The notes under the pieces were generated by a model. That model had not been told where the DNA came from and did not search any database. It saw only the letters and a program-made list of their open reading frames with translations. This document shows, piece after piece, positions 53,308-61,795 of a DNA stretch of 64,000 nucleotides; position 1 is the stretch's first letter, and each line of letters opens with the position of its first letter. The position numbers were made by a program, and so were the translations under genes. This DNA comes from G963668185 sp965237445. GTDB lineage: Bacteria; Chloroflexota; Dehalococcoidia; Lucifugimonadales; G963668185. Location: contig OZ250142.1 in NCBI GenBank assembly GCA_965237445.1, positions 124,001-188,000 of the forward strand. The letters are read 5' to 3'.

Positions 53308-53377
53308 GGTCGACGGGCTTTCCCTCACAAGCAAACTAGCAAATTTAGCCCCGTTCGGCCCATGCGCGAACGGGGCT
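53294..53377 (+). promoter_or_regulatory. trp-type transcription attenuator for sulfite reductase
   Basis: Four segments can pair in exclusive ways. Segment 1 CCGTCG (53294-53299) pairs with segment 2 CGACGG (53311-53316). Segment 2 GACGGGCT (53312-53319) pairs with segment 3 AGCCCCGTT (53347-53355) with one bulged C. Segment 3 (53347-53357) pairs perfectly with segment 4 (53367-53377) to make the terminator. A ribosome stalled at the Cys codons would cover segment 1 and favour 2:3 (read-through). A ribosome at the leader stop (53305) would cover 1 and part of 2 and favour 3:4 (termination). The logic is inferred from base pairing. Confidence 0.55.
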
Positions 53378-53381
53378 TTTT
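53347..53381 (+). terminator. Intrinsic terminator inside the sulfite reductase leader
   Basis: AGCCCCGTTCG (53347-53357), a nine-base loop, and CGAACGGGGCT (53367-53377) form a perfect 11-base-pair stem followed by TTTTT. It ends 54 bases before the reductase ATG on the same strand, which is the position of an attenuator and not of an upstream gene's terminator. Confidence 0.85.
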
Positions 53382-53434
53382 CTATGCCTCGAACGGGCCA
53401 GCCTGACACAACAGATGACACACAGGAGCATCGA

Positions 53435-55198
53435 ATGACACAGACGGCTAACCGGCCTGCAACAAAAGGCGTACTCGAGACCCTGCCCGAGGAGTTGGAC
53501 GACTTCGAACGCCAGGTGAAGAAGTTCCAGGCGGGCGAGTGGGACGAGATAGAGTTCCAAGCCTTTCGACTCAAACAGGGCGTGTATGGCCAGCGCCAGT
53601 CGGACGTGCAGATGGTGCGTGTGAAGGCGCCATTCGGCGGCGTGACGGCGGAGATGCTGGACGCGCTGGGCGAGTCCGCTGCCAAGTTCGCGCCACTGAA
53701 CATAGGGCACGTGACCACACGAGAGAACATCCAGTACCACCACATCAAGCTGGAGGACACGCCGAAGATGATGCGCGTGCTGGCCGCGGCGGGCATGAGC
53801 ACGCGAGAGGCGTGCGGCAACACGGTGCGCAACGTTACGGGCTGCCCCAAGGCGGGAGTGTGCGCCGACGAGGTGTTCAATGTGACGCCATACGCGGCCG
53901 CGTATGCGCGATACTTCGTGCGGCACCCGGTCACGCAGGCGATGCCGCGAAAGGTGAAATCTGCGTTCTCGGGCTGCGAGGCTGACTGCGCGATTACGCC
54001 GATACACGACATGGGTTTCGTCCCCAAGATCGTAGGCGGCCGGAAGGGTTTCAAGATGGTCACCGGGGGCGGGACTTCGATCATGCCCCGGATCGCGCCA
54101 GTGCTCTACGACTTTGTGCCGGTGGAAGAGTACCTCAAGATCTCGGAGGCGGTCTTCCGCATTTTCGACCGCACGAACGAGCTCCGGCGAAACCGAATGA
54201 AGGCACGGATCAAGTTCTACATCGCCCGCATTGGGATTGACGAGTTCCGCAAGGAGGTCGAGGAGGAGTTGCGGCAGCCGTGGGCGCAGCGGGACATCGA
54301 CCCGACCGGGCTGCTGTTCGTGGAAGACGAATCGCTCGATGCGCCGATGCCGCCGGTGGGCGGGTACAGCCGCAACGGGCACGTGCCGGAGTTCGCGCGG
54401 TGGGTGGAATCAAACGTGGAGCGGCAGAAGCAGGAGCCGTACACGGTGGCGACTGCGAAGCTGCCGCTGGGCGACATCTCGGCCGAGCAGTTCCACGACC
54501 TGGCCGACCTGTCACGGAAGTACGCCGGCGGAAGGGCGAGGCTCACGCACCAGCAGAACATTGCGTTCCGGTGGGTGCACCAGGACGCGCTGTACGAGTT
54601 CTGGCAGGAGCTCAGCCGCATAGGGTTTGGAGATCCGGGCGCGCACGAGATCACGGACGTTGTGTCGTGCCCCGGCACGGATAGCTGCAAGCTGGGCATT
54701 ACGGCATCGATGGGCCTGGGCCGCGCGATCTCCGAGTCCATCCAAGGGATGGACACGTCGGACCCGCTCGTCCGGCAGATGCACGTGAAGATGAGCGGCT
54801 GCCCGAACGGGTGCGGCCAGCATCACGTCGCCGACATCGGCTTCCACGGCGCGGCGGCGAAGGCTCCCGGCGGACAGGTCCCATCCTATGAGCTGTTCCT
54901 TGGAGGAAGCTACGAGGGCGGGGACCCGCGGTTCGGACAGCGCGTCCGTGGCCGCGTGGCGGCGAAGAACGTTCCCGTGGCGCTGCAGGAGATCATCGGC
55001 CTGTACAAGGAGCAGCGCGACGAGGGCGAACGGTTCAAGGACTTCGTGGTCCGCGTGGGGCCGAAGACGTTCGAGCCGATCATGGCCGAGCACCGGGAGA
55101 CGCGAGAGCTAAACCGGGAGTCGATCGAAACGTATATGGACTGGGACAAGACAGTGATATACAAGATGGAGCGCGGCGAGGGCGAGTGCGCGATCTGA
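53435..55198 (+). CDS. Siroheme-dependent sulfite/nitrite reductase (ferredoxin type)
   Basis: A 587-residue siroheme and 4Fe-4S enzyme. The two half-repeats each carry ferredoxin-like and siroheme domains. Cluster cysteines are in VSCPGTDSCKLG and MSGCPNGCGQHH in the second half; the first half has TGCPKAGVCADE and SGCEADC. It performs six-electron reduction of sulfite to sulfide (assimilatory) or nitrite to ammonia. The Cys attenuator upstream favours the sulfite role. CAGGAG lies six bases before the ATG. An in-frame open stretch back to 53231 crosses the terminator and is leader, not protein. Confidence 0.9.
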   Translation: MTQTANRPATKGVLETLPEELDDFERQVKKFQAGEWDEIEFQAFRLKQGVYGQRQSDVQMVRVKAPFGGVTAEMLDALGESAAKFAPLNIGHVTTRENIQYHHIKLEDTPKMMRVLAAAGMSTREACGNTVRNVTGCPKAGVCADEVFNVTPYAAAYARYFVRHPVTQAMPRKVKSAFSGCEADCAITPIHDMGFVPKIVGGRKGFKMVTGGGTSIMPRIAPVLYDFVPVEEYLKISEAVFRIFDRTNELRRNRMKARIKFYIARIGIDEFRKEVEEELRQPWAQRDIDPTGLLFVEDESLDAPMPPVGGYSRNGHVPEFARWVESNVERQKQEPYTVATAKLPLGDISAEQFHDLADLSRKYAGGRARLTHQQNIAFRWVHQDALYEFWQELSRIGFGDPGAHEITDVVSCPGTDSCKLGITASMGLGRAISESIQGMDTSDPLVRQMHVKMSGCPNGCGQHHVADIGFHGAAAKAPGGQVPSYELFLGGSYEGGDPRFGQRVRGRVAAKNVPVALQEIIGLYKEQRDEGERFKDFVVRVGPKTFEPIMAEHRETRELNRESIETYMDWDKTVIYKMERGEGECAI

Positions 55199-55350
55199 CT
55201 CTTCCTTAAGAGTTCAAGGCTGTCTGGCCATTTTGGCAGAAGCAGGGTAGTTCCCTCCATTTGACTTCTCTCGTGGAGAAGGAGTGTAGTGCCGCAGTAT
55301 CGGGGCGGCGTTGTCTTCCAATTGACGCAGAGAGAATTCTTGCCAAGGCT

Positions 55351-55380
55351 TTAGATCCCCCGGCTTCGCGCGGGATGACA
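55351..55380. repeat. Dispersed palindromic repeat (GGCTTCGCGCGGGATGACA type)
   Basis: TAGATCCCCCGGCTTCGCGCGGGATGAC belongs to a common intergenic repeat; ATCCC and GGGAT form the stem ends. It occupies the gap between the reductase and a membrane protein gene. One copy in the window. Confidence 0.5.
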
Positions 55381-55443
55381 GTGGAAGCCGTGGGTGCCGC
55401 TGCAGAGATATGGGACATTAGGCGTGCGGCCGGCGGAGCGGCG

Positions 55444-55830
55444 CTAGCGTCTTGGCCGGAAGCGGTCCCACCAGGAGCCGGTCGAATCTTCCTCGATGAC
55501 CTGACCTCTCCAGCGCTTTTGGGCCTTTGGCGGCCGGATGAAGAACATTCCGTAGGCCACGATGAAGAGGATGAGGCCGGCAAAGGCCACAATTGCAACG
55601 GGTCCAACTCCAACGGAGTTCAGAACGAGCGCGGCCAGAAGAAGCAGGACGGCCGCGATCATCGCGCGGCCCGGCGTTAGCGACCAGGGCTTTCCGGCGA
55701 GGGACTGCCTCACGTGAGTCCAAACGAGCCGTCTAAGGCCGAGTTTCTTAGGTGAGGGCGCGACGGGCGGCGTGGCTTCGCCGGCCTGTCGCAGGATCTC
55801 CTCGATCTCTCGCTGGTACCGATCGGACAT
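55444..55830 (-). CDS. Small two-helix membrane protein of unknown function
   Basis: A 128-residue protein. The N-terminus is hydrophilic and helical (SDRYQREIEEILRQAGEA). Two transmembrane helices follow at about 56-74 (MIAAVLLLLAALVLNSVGV) and 77-97 (VAIVAFAGLILFIVAYGMFF). The tail KRWRGQVIEEDSTGSWWDRF is Trp-rich and basic. I do not recognise a named family. Both ends probably face the cytoplasm. It converges with the reductase gene and stands alone. Confidence 0.65.
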   Translation of the reverse strand: MSDRYQREIEEILRQAGEATPPVAPSPKKLGLRRLVWTHVRQSLAGKPWSLTPGRAMIAAVLLLLAALVLNSVGVGPVAIVAFAGLILFIVAYGMFFIRPPKAQKRWRGQVIEEDSTGSWWDRFRPRR

Positions 55831-56072
55831 GCCGACTCCCCAGTGCGTTCCTGACGGTCACGGTCGAGTTCGAAGCAGGGCGCATGAATGCTCCGAGTTC
55901 GCCAGGGGCCATCCACTTAAAATGCTAGCTAAGGGCGGTTCGGAGTGTCAAGTTGGCGTGGCCGGGCCACCATGCCGCTTGTTGTCCCTATGCTAACAGT
56001 GCCGACCAAAGCTATTATGCGTGTAGTTCAACCACCGGAGCCCTCAAGTATTGAGCCTCTTAAGGAAAGCGT

Positions 56073-56363
56073 ATGGATAGAGACGAGGTTCTGGAGAAGC
56101 TACGGTCGCACAAGGCGACCTTGGTTCAACAATTCGCCGTGGCTGAGCTGGCATTGTTCGGCTCCATAGCTCGTGGTCAAGCCTCAGATCGGAGCGATAT
56201 TGATATTCTCGTTCGCTTCGATGGGCCTGCTACATCGAGGTCATATTTCGGCGTTCAGTTCTACATCGAAGACCTCTTGGGTCGACCCGTTGACTTAGTC
56301 ACAGACAAGGCCCTGAGAGCGGAGTTGCGACCTTTCGTGGAGCGAGATGCCCTTGTTATCTGA
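56073..56363 (+). CDS. mntA: MntA-type minimal nucleotidyltransferase (antitoxin)
   Basis: A 96-residue nucleotidyltransferase. The active-site pattern is LFGSIARGQASDRSDIDILV (G-S-x(3)-R...D-x-D), and PVDLVTDKALR carries the third acidic residue. In HEPN-MNT modules MntA adenylates the HepT toxin on a tyrosine and neutralises it. AAGGAAAG lies before the ATG. Its 3' end overlaps the HepT remnant by 17 bases. The protein itself looks intact. Confidence 0.85.
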   Translation: MDRDEVLEKLRSHKATLVQQFAVAELALFGSIARGQASDRSDIDILVRFDGPATSRSYFGVQFYIEDLLGRPVDLVTDKALRAELRPFVERDALVI

Positions 56364-56732
56364 CCCACGCGATGAATCCCGCAGGTGGGTCCTTTATGTG
56401 AGGGATATGATCGAGCTCGCAGAGAAGATCACCTCCCAAACGGACGGCATGGACGGCATGGACAAAGAGACATCAAGACTGACACGCGGACATACGATGC
56501 TGCACTGCGCAACCTCGAACTCATCGGAGAGGCTGCAACTCACATTCCGAGCATTGTGCGCGAGGAACACGAAGAGATTGAATGGAGGCGCATTGTCGCG
56601 ACTCGGAACCGAGTGGCGCACGGGTAATTGGGCATCGACGACGACGTTATCTGGGATTTGATCCAATCGGATGTCCCGGAACTGTCGCACAGACTTCACA
56701 CGCTGTTGGATTTCACAGTCCACAAAACATGA
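56347..56732 (+). pseudogene. hepT: HepT toxin, inactivated
   Basis: The first frame gives PRDESRRWVLYVRDMIELAE; after a shift near 56450-56480 a second frame gives TYDAALRNLELIGEAATHIP and WRRIVATRNRVAHG. A TAA then stands exactly where the Tyr of the RNase motif Rx(4)HxY should be. The frame continues LGIDDDVIWDLIQSDVPELS to a TGA at 56730. The Tyr is both part of the motif and the residue MntA modifies. Frameshift plus stop suggest loss of the toxin. Confidence 0.85.
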
Positions 56733-56868
56733 CGACAAGAGTGTTACGTTTTCGCCACTAGCCTCCCTGCGAGATCCCTAGCCAGCAGCTGTCCGGAGCT
56801 TCAATCTAGCTGGGCGGGGAGCGAGGGTGCCTATGCTATAATCGGGCGCCCTTCAGGAGCGTGTCCCA

Positions 56869-57573
56869 ATGGACGGAAACGGTCGGCAGTTCGTCAAATA
56901 CGATTTCTTCAAGGTCCGCCGTGAGTGGTTCCAGCAAGTCTGGGATGAGCAGCGGGGAGACAAGAACGAGTTCGCTGCGGTGGTGAGCGAGATGCCCGAC
57001 CTGCTTATGACGAGGGCGTACAGTCTCGTAGGGCTTCGGGGCGACGCAGATTTCCTGCTGTGGCACACTTCGGAAACGCTCGAAGGCCTGCAGAGCAGCG
57101 CAGCCCGGCTTCGGAGCACGGGCATGGCGCAGTACCTAGACCAGCCGTACTCGTATCTAGCCATGACGAGGCAGTCTGAGTACGTGAGCGAGCATCGCCA
57201 CGAGGGCCAGGAGGGGACGCGCACGAAGGTGATTCCGGCCGAAGCTAAGTACCTTATCGTGTACCCGTTCGTTAAGACGAGGGAGTGGTACCTGCTGCCC
57301 AAAGAGGAGAGGCAGCGAATGATGTCCGAGCACTTCCGTATTGGCCACAAGTACCCGTCAGTGTCGATACATACGAGCTACTCGTTCGGGCTGGACGACT
57401 ACGAGTTCATGCTGGGTTTTGAGACCGACTACCCTGGCGAGTTCCTTGACCTGGTGGCGGAATTGCGCACGGTTGAGGGCAGCATGTTCACGAAGCTGGA
57501 CACCCCCATCTTCACTTGCGTTTCGATGTCGATCGAGGAAGCACTGGATAGTTTAGGCGGCGCCAGAGCATAG
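56869..57573 (+). CDS. Chlorite-dismutase-family protein, probably HemQ (coproheme decarboxylase)
   Basis: A 234-residue member of the haem-binding dimeric alpha/beta-barrel family. LIVYPFVKTREWYLLPKEER has the Tyr and Lys-x-Arg-x-Trp-Tyr of coproheme decarboxylases. MMSEHFRIGHKYPSV holds the proximal His. SFGLDDYEFMLGFETD and the LR-x-VEGS stretch complete the fold. The distal Arg of true chlorite dismutases is not evident, so HemQ is the better call: last step of the coproporphyrin route to haem b. It fits the ccm genes. Start ATG at 56869. Confidence 0.75.
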   Translation: MDGNGRQFVKYDFFKVRREWFQQVWDEQRGDKNEFAAVVSEMPDLLMTRAYSLVGLRGDADFLLWHTSETLEGLQSSAARLRSTGMAQYLDQPYSYLAMTRQSEYVSEHRHEGQEGTRTKVIPAEAKYLIVYPFVKTREWYLLPKEERQRMMSEHFRIGHKYPSVSIHTSYSFGLDDYEFMLGFETDYPGEFLDLVAELRTVEGSMFTKLDTPIFTCVSMSIEEALDSLGGARA

Positions 57574-57663
57574 CCGTGGACCCACACGGCTTTTGGGGTC
57601 CGTTGCGAACCGGAGCGACCGGAGACGTGGACCCAAAGACCTGCAACCTAAAGGAGAAGTCAA

Positions 57664-59304
57664 TTGAACGGTGACACTGCGGTCGCGAAGATCTTGAAAG
57701 CTGAGGGAATCGAGTGGCTGGCCTGTTTCCCAGCGCAGAGCCTTATTGATGCCTGCTCACGCGAAGGCATCAGGCCCGTGCTGTGCAGGCAGGAACGGGC
57801 GGGGGTGAACATGGCGGACGGCTTCAGCCGGGTCAAGAACGGCAAGACCGTGGGCGTGTTCACGATGCAACACGGCCCGGGAGCGGAGAACGCTATGTCG
57901 GGCGCGGCGCAGGCGTTCGCGGACTCGGTCCCGATCCTGTTGCTGCCGGGAGGGGAGGCACGAGACCGCCAGGGCGTGCACCCGTATTTCGAGGCGGCGA
58001 AGAACTACGAGGGGTTCACCAAGTGGTCCCGTACGACTAGCCTTGCGAGCCGAATCCCGGCCGTCATGCGCCAGGCGTTCACGCACCTCAAACACGGCAG
58101 GCTTGGCCCGGTGCTTGTAGAGATACCGACGGACGTCGCGCTAGAGGAGATACCCGGCAACGGGCTAGACTACCAGGCGGTCGCGAGGCGCAGGTCGGGC
58201 GGAGACCCGGACGACGTACGAGACATGGTGCGGGCATTGCTGGCGGCGAAGCGTCCGGTCGTAACGGCGGGCCAGGGCGTGCTGTACGCGGAGGCGAGCG
58301 ACGAGCTGCTGGAGTTCGCGGAGCTCGCAAACGTGCCGGTGATGACGACGCTCGCGGGCAAGAGCGCGTTCCCGGAGACGCACCGGCTGGCGCTTGGCAC
58401 AGGAGGTAATTCGGGAACGAAAATGGTGGCGCACTTCCTTGAGCAGGCTGACTTCGTGCTGGGCATAGGAACGAGCTTCACGCAGTCGACCTTCGCCGCT
58501 CCCGTTCCGGCACATGCCGCTCTGGCGCAGGTGACGGTCTGCGCCGAGGACCTGAACAAGGAACGCACGGTGGACTTCGGGGCGGTGGGCGACGCCAAGC
58601 TGGTACTGGCACAGATGTGCGAGGAGGTCAGGCGGCAGACGGGCGAGCACGGTCGCGGCGACGTGCTGGGCGTGGCCGATGAGATAGCAAGGGTGAAGAC
58701 GGAGTGGATGGCCGAATGGGGATCGAAGTTCACGTCCGATGAGGTCCCGATCAGCCCGTACCGCGTGATCAAGGAGATGGAAAGCGCGGTCGACGTGCGG
58801 GAGACGATCCTGACGCACGACTCTGGCTATCCGCGAGACCAAGTTGTTCCGTTCTGGCCGGTCGAGACACCAAGAGGCTACATCGGCTGGGGCAAGTCGA
58901 CACAGCTCGGCTACGGGCTGGGACTGGCGATGGGCGCGAAACTCGCGGCGCCTGAGAAGCACGTGATTAACCTCATGGGCGACGCGGCTTTCGGAATGTC
59001 GGGCCTCGACATCGAGACGGCCGTCCGATCAGAGATCGGCATACTGACTGTGGTGCTTAACAACGGCGTGATGACCGGCTATTCGGACCACATGCCGCAC
59101 GCGACCGAGGTGCACGGCAGCAATGCGCTGGGCGGGAACTACGCCGGAGTCGCCTCCGAGCTGGGTGCGAGCGCGGAGAGGGTCTCGTCACCGGGCGAGA
59201 TCGCGGGCGCGCTGGGCCGAGGCCTGGCAGCGGCGAGCGAGGGCAGGCCGGCGCTGGTTGAAGTGATGACCAAAGAGGAGAAGAACGTCCCGAAGTACTG
59301 GTAG
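57664..59304 (+). CDS. TPP-dependent enzyme of the acetolactate-synthase family
   Basis: A 546-residue ThDP enzyme. The N-terminal domain has LCRQERAGVNMADGFSRVKN with the conserved catalytic Glu. The central domain has PVVTAGQGVLY, and the C-terminal ThDP motif is MGDAAFGMSGLDIETAVRSE then NNGVMTGY (GDA in place of the usual GDG). Close relatives include acetolactate synthase, oxalyl-CoA decarboxylase and benzoylformate decarboxylase; the reaction cannot be fixed. Start is TTG with AAAGGAG upstream. A GGACCC/GGGGTCC hairpin lies between it and the HemQ gene. Confidence 0.88.
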   Translation: MNGDTAVAKILKAEGIEWLACFPAQSLIDACSREGIRPVLCRQERAGVNMADGFSRVKNGKTVGVFTMQHGPGAENAMSGAAQAFADSVPILLLPGGEARDRQGVHPYFEAAKNYEGFTKWSRTTSLASRIPAVMRQAFTHLKHGRLGPVLVEIPTDVALEEIPGNGLDYQAVARRRSGGDPDDVRDMVRALLAAKRPVVTAGQGVLYAEASDELLEFAELANVPVMTTLAGKSAFPETHRLALGTGGNSGTKMVAHFLEQADFVLGIGTSFTQSTFAAPVPAHAALAQVTVCAEDLNKERTVDFGAVGDAKLVLAQMCEEVRRQTGEHGRGDVLGVADEIARVKTEWMAEWGSKFTSDEVPISPYRVIKEMESAVDVRETILTHDSGYPRDQVVPFWPVETPRGYIGWGKSTQLGYGLGLAMGAKLAAPEKHVINLMGDAAFGMSGLDIETAVRSEIGILTVVLNNGVMTGYSDHMPHATEVHGSNALGGNYAGVASELGASAERVSSPGEIAGALGRGLAAASEGRPALVEVMTKEEKNVPKYW

Positions 59305-59399
59305 GGACGGACAAGGAGAATCCAGCGAACGAGGCAACAACACCCGTTCACACCGCCGACAAATGAAAGCGTGGCCGATGCCTGTGATAGCATCAAACT

Positions 59400-59783
59400 A
59401 TGACCACAGCAACTGACGCGACACTCGTCTTCGCCGATGCCCGCGCGATGTACGATGCGGCGCTGCAGCAATGGGCAGTCGGCGACGTACGCGACGCTGC
59501 CGAGAAGGCTTGGTGCGCCGCCAAGCGCGCCACCGACGCGCTCATTCTGGCTCGCACCGGAGAACTGCCACCGAAGTCGCCCGACACTACGAGGGCATTG
59601 CGGGAAATGGCAATGACAGAACCGGCGGTGCGGAGCCTCCGGGGTCGTTACTTCGAGCGCCAAAGTGTTTTGCACGGTGACTGCTTCTACACGGGCCTAT
59701 GCGAGCCCATTGATGACGCCGGTCGGCTGGTCCGGGAGACGATTGACTACATCCGGGACGCGGAGCAGTTAGCCGGCTTCTAG
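59400..59783 (+). CDS. PaREP1/HEPN-like small helical protein
   Basis: A 127-residue all-helical protein. ARAMYDAALQQWAVGDVRDA followed by AEKAWCAAKRATDALILART is the PaREP1-type HEPN pattern, seen in archaea and some Chloroflexota. The RNase motif Rx(4-6)H of toxic HEPN proteins is not clear here; the segment ERQSVLHGDCFY has a His but no matching spacing. The partner nucleotidyltransferase is absent. Function unknown. No Shine-Dalgarno; likely leaderless. Confidence 0.6.
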   Translation: MTTATDATLVFADARAMYDAALQQWAVGDVRDAAEKAWCAAKRATDALILARTGELPPKSPDTTRALREMAMTEPAVRSLRGRYFERQSVLHGDCFYTGLCEPIDDAGRLVRETIDYIRDAEQLAGF

Positions 59784-59863
59784 CCACTTCAGCCGAAGGT
59801 CCCGAATCGAATCGCAGCGTTGAACTCAGGCCCCCGAAAGACCTGTAGGCTTGTGGCATGACC

Positions 59864-60784
59864 CTACTCCGGTTGGACGCGACCCGGGCGCCAGGACGCG
59901 CCATCTCCAGTCAGGAAGCCCGCGATGTCCGATGCGTACTTGACCTCTGAGTCGTCTTCCGGTTCGTATCCCAGCACCTTGCGGGCGCTGACGAGCGACC
60001 AGAAGGCCCGCGTGTTGTTGCTGATGCCGTACACCACGAGCCAGGGCACGCCATGTTCGTTGCGTATGTCAGGGGTCTCCATGGACCTGCGGAAGAGTTG
60101 CGTAATGTCTCGGGGGCTGATGTAGGCGCCGAGATCGCGCTTGTACAGGGCCGGATTGCCCACGTAGACGTCGAGGTCCAGGTCACGCGGCGCGCCGATT
60201 CGCACGCAGACCACGCCCATCCTGCGGCCGGTGTTGATGCCGCCAACCCTGACGACGGCCGCCGGATCACCGGCATCTGAGGCGAACGCACCGCTGGCGA
60301 ACAGAAAGCCCATGTGCTCGTACGTGGCCTTGGCCCAGCCGTAGAAGTTGTCGGAAAGTGGCAACTCGTATGGGTCCACGACGTCTTTCTCCCCGCTATG
60401 GATGAGCATATGCTCGTACCAGTCGGCGGCGTGGTTTGAGCTTGCAATGACGACTCGCTCTACGCCGGCGTCGAAGGCGCAGCGGAGCACGTTGTACGCC
60501 ATGGCTACGTTCTGACGCTCGAAGAAGTAGTGGTCTATCAGTTCGCCGGAGCGGGCCCTGTATCCGAGATGTACCACGGCATCAACCCCTTCGAAGTGGT
60601 GCGCGTACTTCGAGCGGTCGTCGTCGATCAGGTCCGCGACCTGCACGCCCTCTACGGGATTGCCATCTCGATCGTTTGTTGAAACGTCGAGCATCACGAG
60701 GTCGTATCGCTGCCGGAACGTCGGCAGCATCTGGCTTGCGATGTACCCGGCGGCGCCGGTTATCAACACTTTCCTTTTCGCCAT
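59864..60784 (-). CDS. NAD-dependent epimerase/dehydratase family protein (uronate-dehydrogenase-like)
   Basis: A 306-residue extended short-chain dehydrogenase. NAD-binding ITGAAGYIASQM at the N-terminus (GxxGxxA), VVHLGYRARSGE, ASSNHAADWYEH, and the catalytic FYGWAKATYEH (Y-x(3)-K). SPRDITQLFRRSME is near the C-terminus. It most resembles uronate dehydrogenases and NAD sugar epimerases. AAAGGAGT precedes the ATG. It is five bases from a GNAT gene on the same strand, so they form an operon. Confidence 0.82.
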   Translation of the reverse strand: MAKRKVLITGAAGYIASQMLPTFRQRYDLVMLDVSTNDRDGNPVEGVQVADLIDDDRSKYAHHFEGVDAVVHLGYRARSGELIDHYFFERQNVAMAYNVLRCAFDAGVERVVIASSNHAADWYEHMLIHSGEKDVVDPYELPLSDNFYGWAKATYEHMGFLFASGAFASDAGDPAAVVRVGGINTGRRMGVVCVRIGAPRDLDLDVYVGNPALYKRDLGAYISPRDITQLFRRSMETPDIRNEHGVPWLVVYGISNNTRAFWSLVSARKVLGYEPEDDSEVKYASDIAGFLTGDGASWRPGRVQPE

Positions 60785-60788
60785 GGGG

Positions 60789-61277
60789 TTACTCCTTTCG
60801 CAGGACTGCGGCGTCGGTCTGGGTCGTTGAGATAACGGTCGTTAGTACCTTGGTCATGCGTACGTGCTGCAGACCGTCCTCCTCGAAGGGCGGCCCGTCG
60901 ACCTTGTAGCCTCGGCGGGCGTAGAACCGCTCGAGGTACGCCTGTGCATGAACGACGACCTCGCGCAGGCCCTGCTCAGTTGCGCTTGCTTCCAGCCACT
61001 CTAGGACCTCGCCGCCTATGCCACATCGACGCAGGTCCCGGAGGACGGCCATGCGCCCGATCCGCGCCTCGCCGGCAGCGTCCCGGTACAGGCGGCCGGT
61101 GCCGACGACCCGGCCGCACGAGTCGAAGGCGGCGGCGTGAACGGCCGACGCATCGTACGCGTCGAACTCCACTTCGGCGGGCAGGCCCTGTTCTTCCACG
61201 AACACGGCCAGGCGCAGGGACTTCACGACTTGCCAATCGGATTTCCTGAGAACTGCTCTTACGTGGATGGGGGTCAT
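60789..61277 (-). CDS. GNAT-family N-acetyltransferase (ElaA/YjcF-like)
   Basis: A 162-residue acetyltransferase. N-terminal LRLAVFVEEQGLPAEVEFDA is typical of the ElaA/YjcF subgroup. VGTGRLYRDAAGEARIGRMA and VLRDLRRCGIGGEVLEWLEA carry the acetyl-CoA-binding loop, and AYLERFYARRGYKVDG the C-terminal motif. Substrate unknown. ATG start with no visible ribosome site. First gene of a pair with the epimerase. Confidence 0.82.
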   Translation of the reverse strand: MTPIHVRAVLRKSDWQVVKSLRLAVFVEEQGLPAEVEFDAYDASAVHAAAFDSCGRVVGTGRLYRDAAGEARIGRMAVLRDLRRCGIGGEVLEWLEASATEQGLREVVVHAQAYLERFYARRGYKVDGPPFEEDGLQHVRMTKVLTTVISTTQTDAAVLRKE

Positions 61278-61379
61278 GCCAGAGCGGATTCTATCAGGAG
61301 GGCGTGCTTAGAAATGAGCCACAAGCAGTTGTGCTTCACGCTTAGAAGGGCTTGTTGGCGAGGGTCGGAAGGATGTGTA

Positions 61380-61640
61380 ATGCTCATCAACATCACTTCA
61401 AGTGGTACTACGCTTGTGGCCATAATCCAGCTAATCATTCCAGACGAAGACTGGAACCGGTTCGTCGCCCAGGCGCGCTTGGAAGAGCGACGGAATGTGG
61501 GAAGTTTCGACTCTCCGGAGGCTGCCTACCAGATCTTCTTGGAACATGGCACCATCGAAGGGCCGGACGCTGAGCCGGACCAGAGCGGCCAACTGCGTGT
61601 CATCGACCAGTCGCGAGCAGGTGTCAAGGCCGGACCATGA
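61380..61640 (+). CDS. Small protein, possible antitoxin of a decayed toxin gene
   Basis: An 86-residue ORF from ATG 61380: LIIPDEDWNRFVAQARLEER, NVGSFDSPEAAYQIFLEHGT, then an acidic and Gln-rich tail. No named family recognised. It overlaps the next short ORF by ATGA, the arrangement seen in VapBC-type pairs, and the following ORF starts like a PIN toxin. No ribosome site is clear. A longer open frame back to 61137 overlaps the GNAT gene. Confidence 0.4.
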   Translation: MLINITSSGTTLVAIIQLIIPDEDWNRFVAQARLEERRNVGSFDSPEAAYQIFLEHGTIEGPDAEPDQSGQLRVIDQSRAGVKAGP

Positions 61641-61773
61641 TCTTCATCGCCACAAGCGTCTTCAAGTATGCGGTGGGAAGACCTCATCCTTTACGCGCCG
61701 GTCTTCCTACTTCAATTCTCTTCGCAACAGTACGCCACTTAGCGATTCGGTAGAGCTTCTCAGGGCTACATAG
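61637..61773 (+). pseudogene. Decayed PIN-domain (VapC-like) toxin
   Basis: From ATG 61637 the peptide MIFIATSVFKYAVGRPHPLR follows the VapC start (MIFLDTSVLVYAVG...HPLR in typical members), but Ala replaces the first catalytic Asp. In the next frame SSYFNSLRNSTPLSDSVELL continues a PIN-like helix to a stop at 61771. The remaining catalytic acidic residues are absent. Truncated, shifted and lacking its key residue. Confidence 0.5.
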
Positions 61774-61795
61774 TAGGAACGGCAAGAATTGCAGT

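Noticed and set aside
53231..53434. In-frame N-terminal extension of the sulfite reductase
   Set aside because: It would run through a perfect terminator, and an AGGAG site stands before the ATG at 53435; treated as leader RNA.
53345..54382. Minus-strand ORF of 345 codons
   Set aside because: Antisense to the sulfite reductase; His/Arg-rich shadow.
57574..57663. A second attenuator before the TPP enzyme
   Set aside because: GGACCC/GGGGTCC pairings exist, but there is no leader ORF and no T-tract after a stem.
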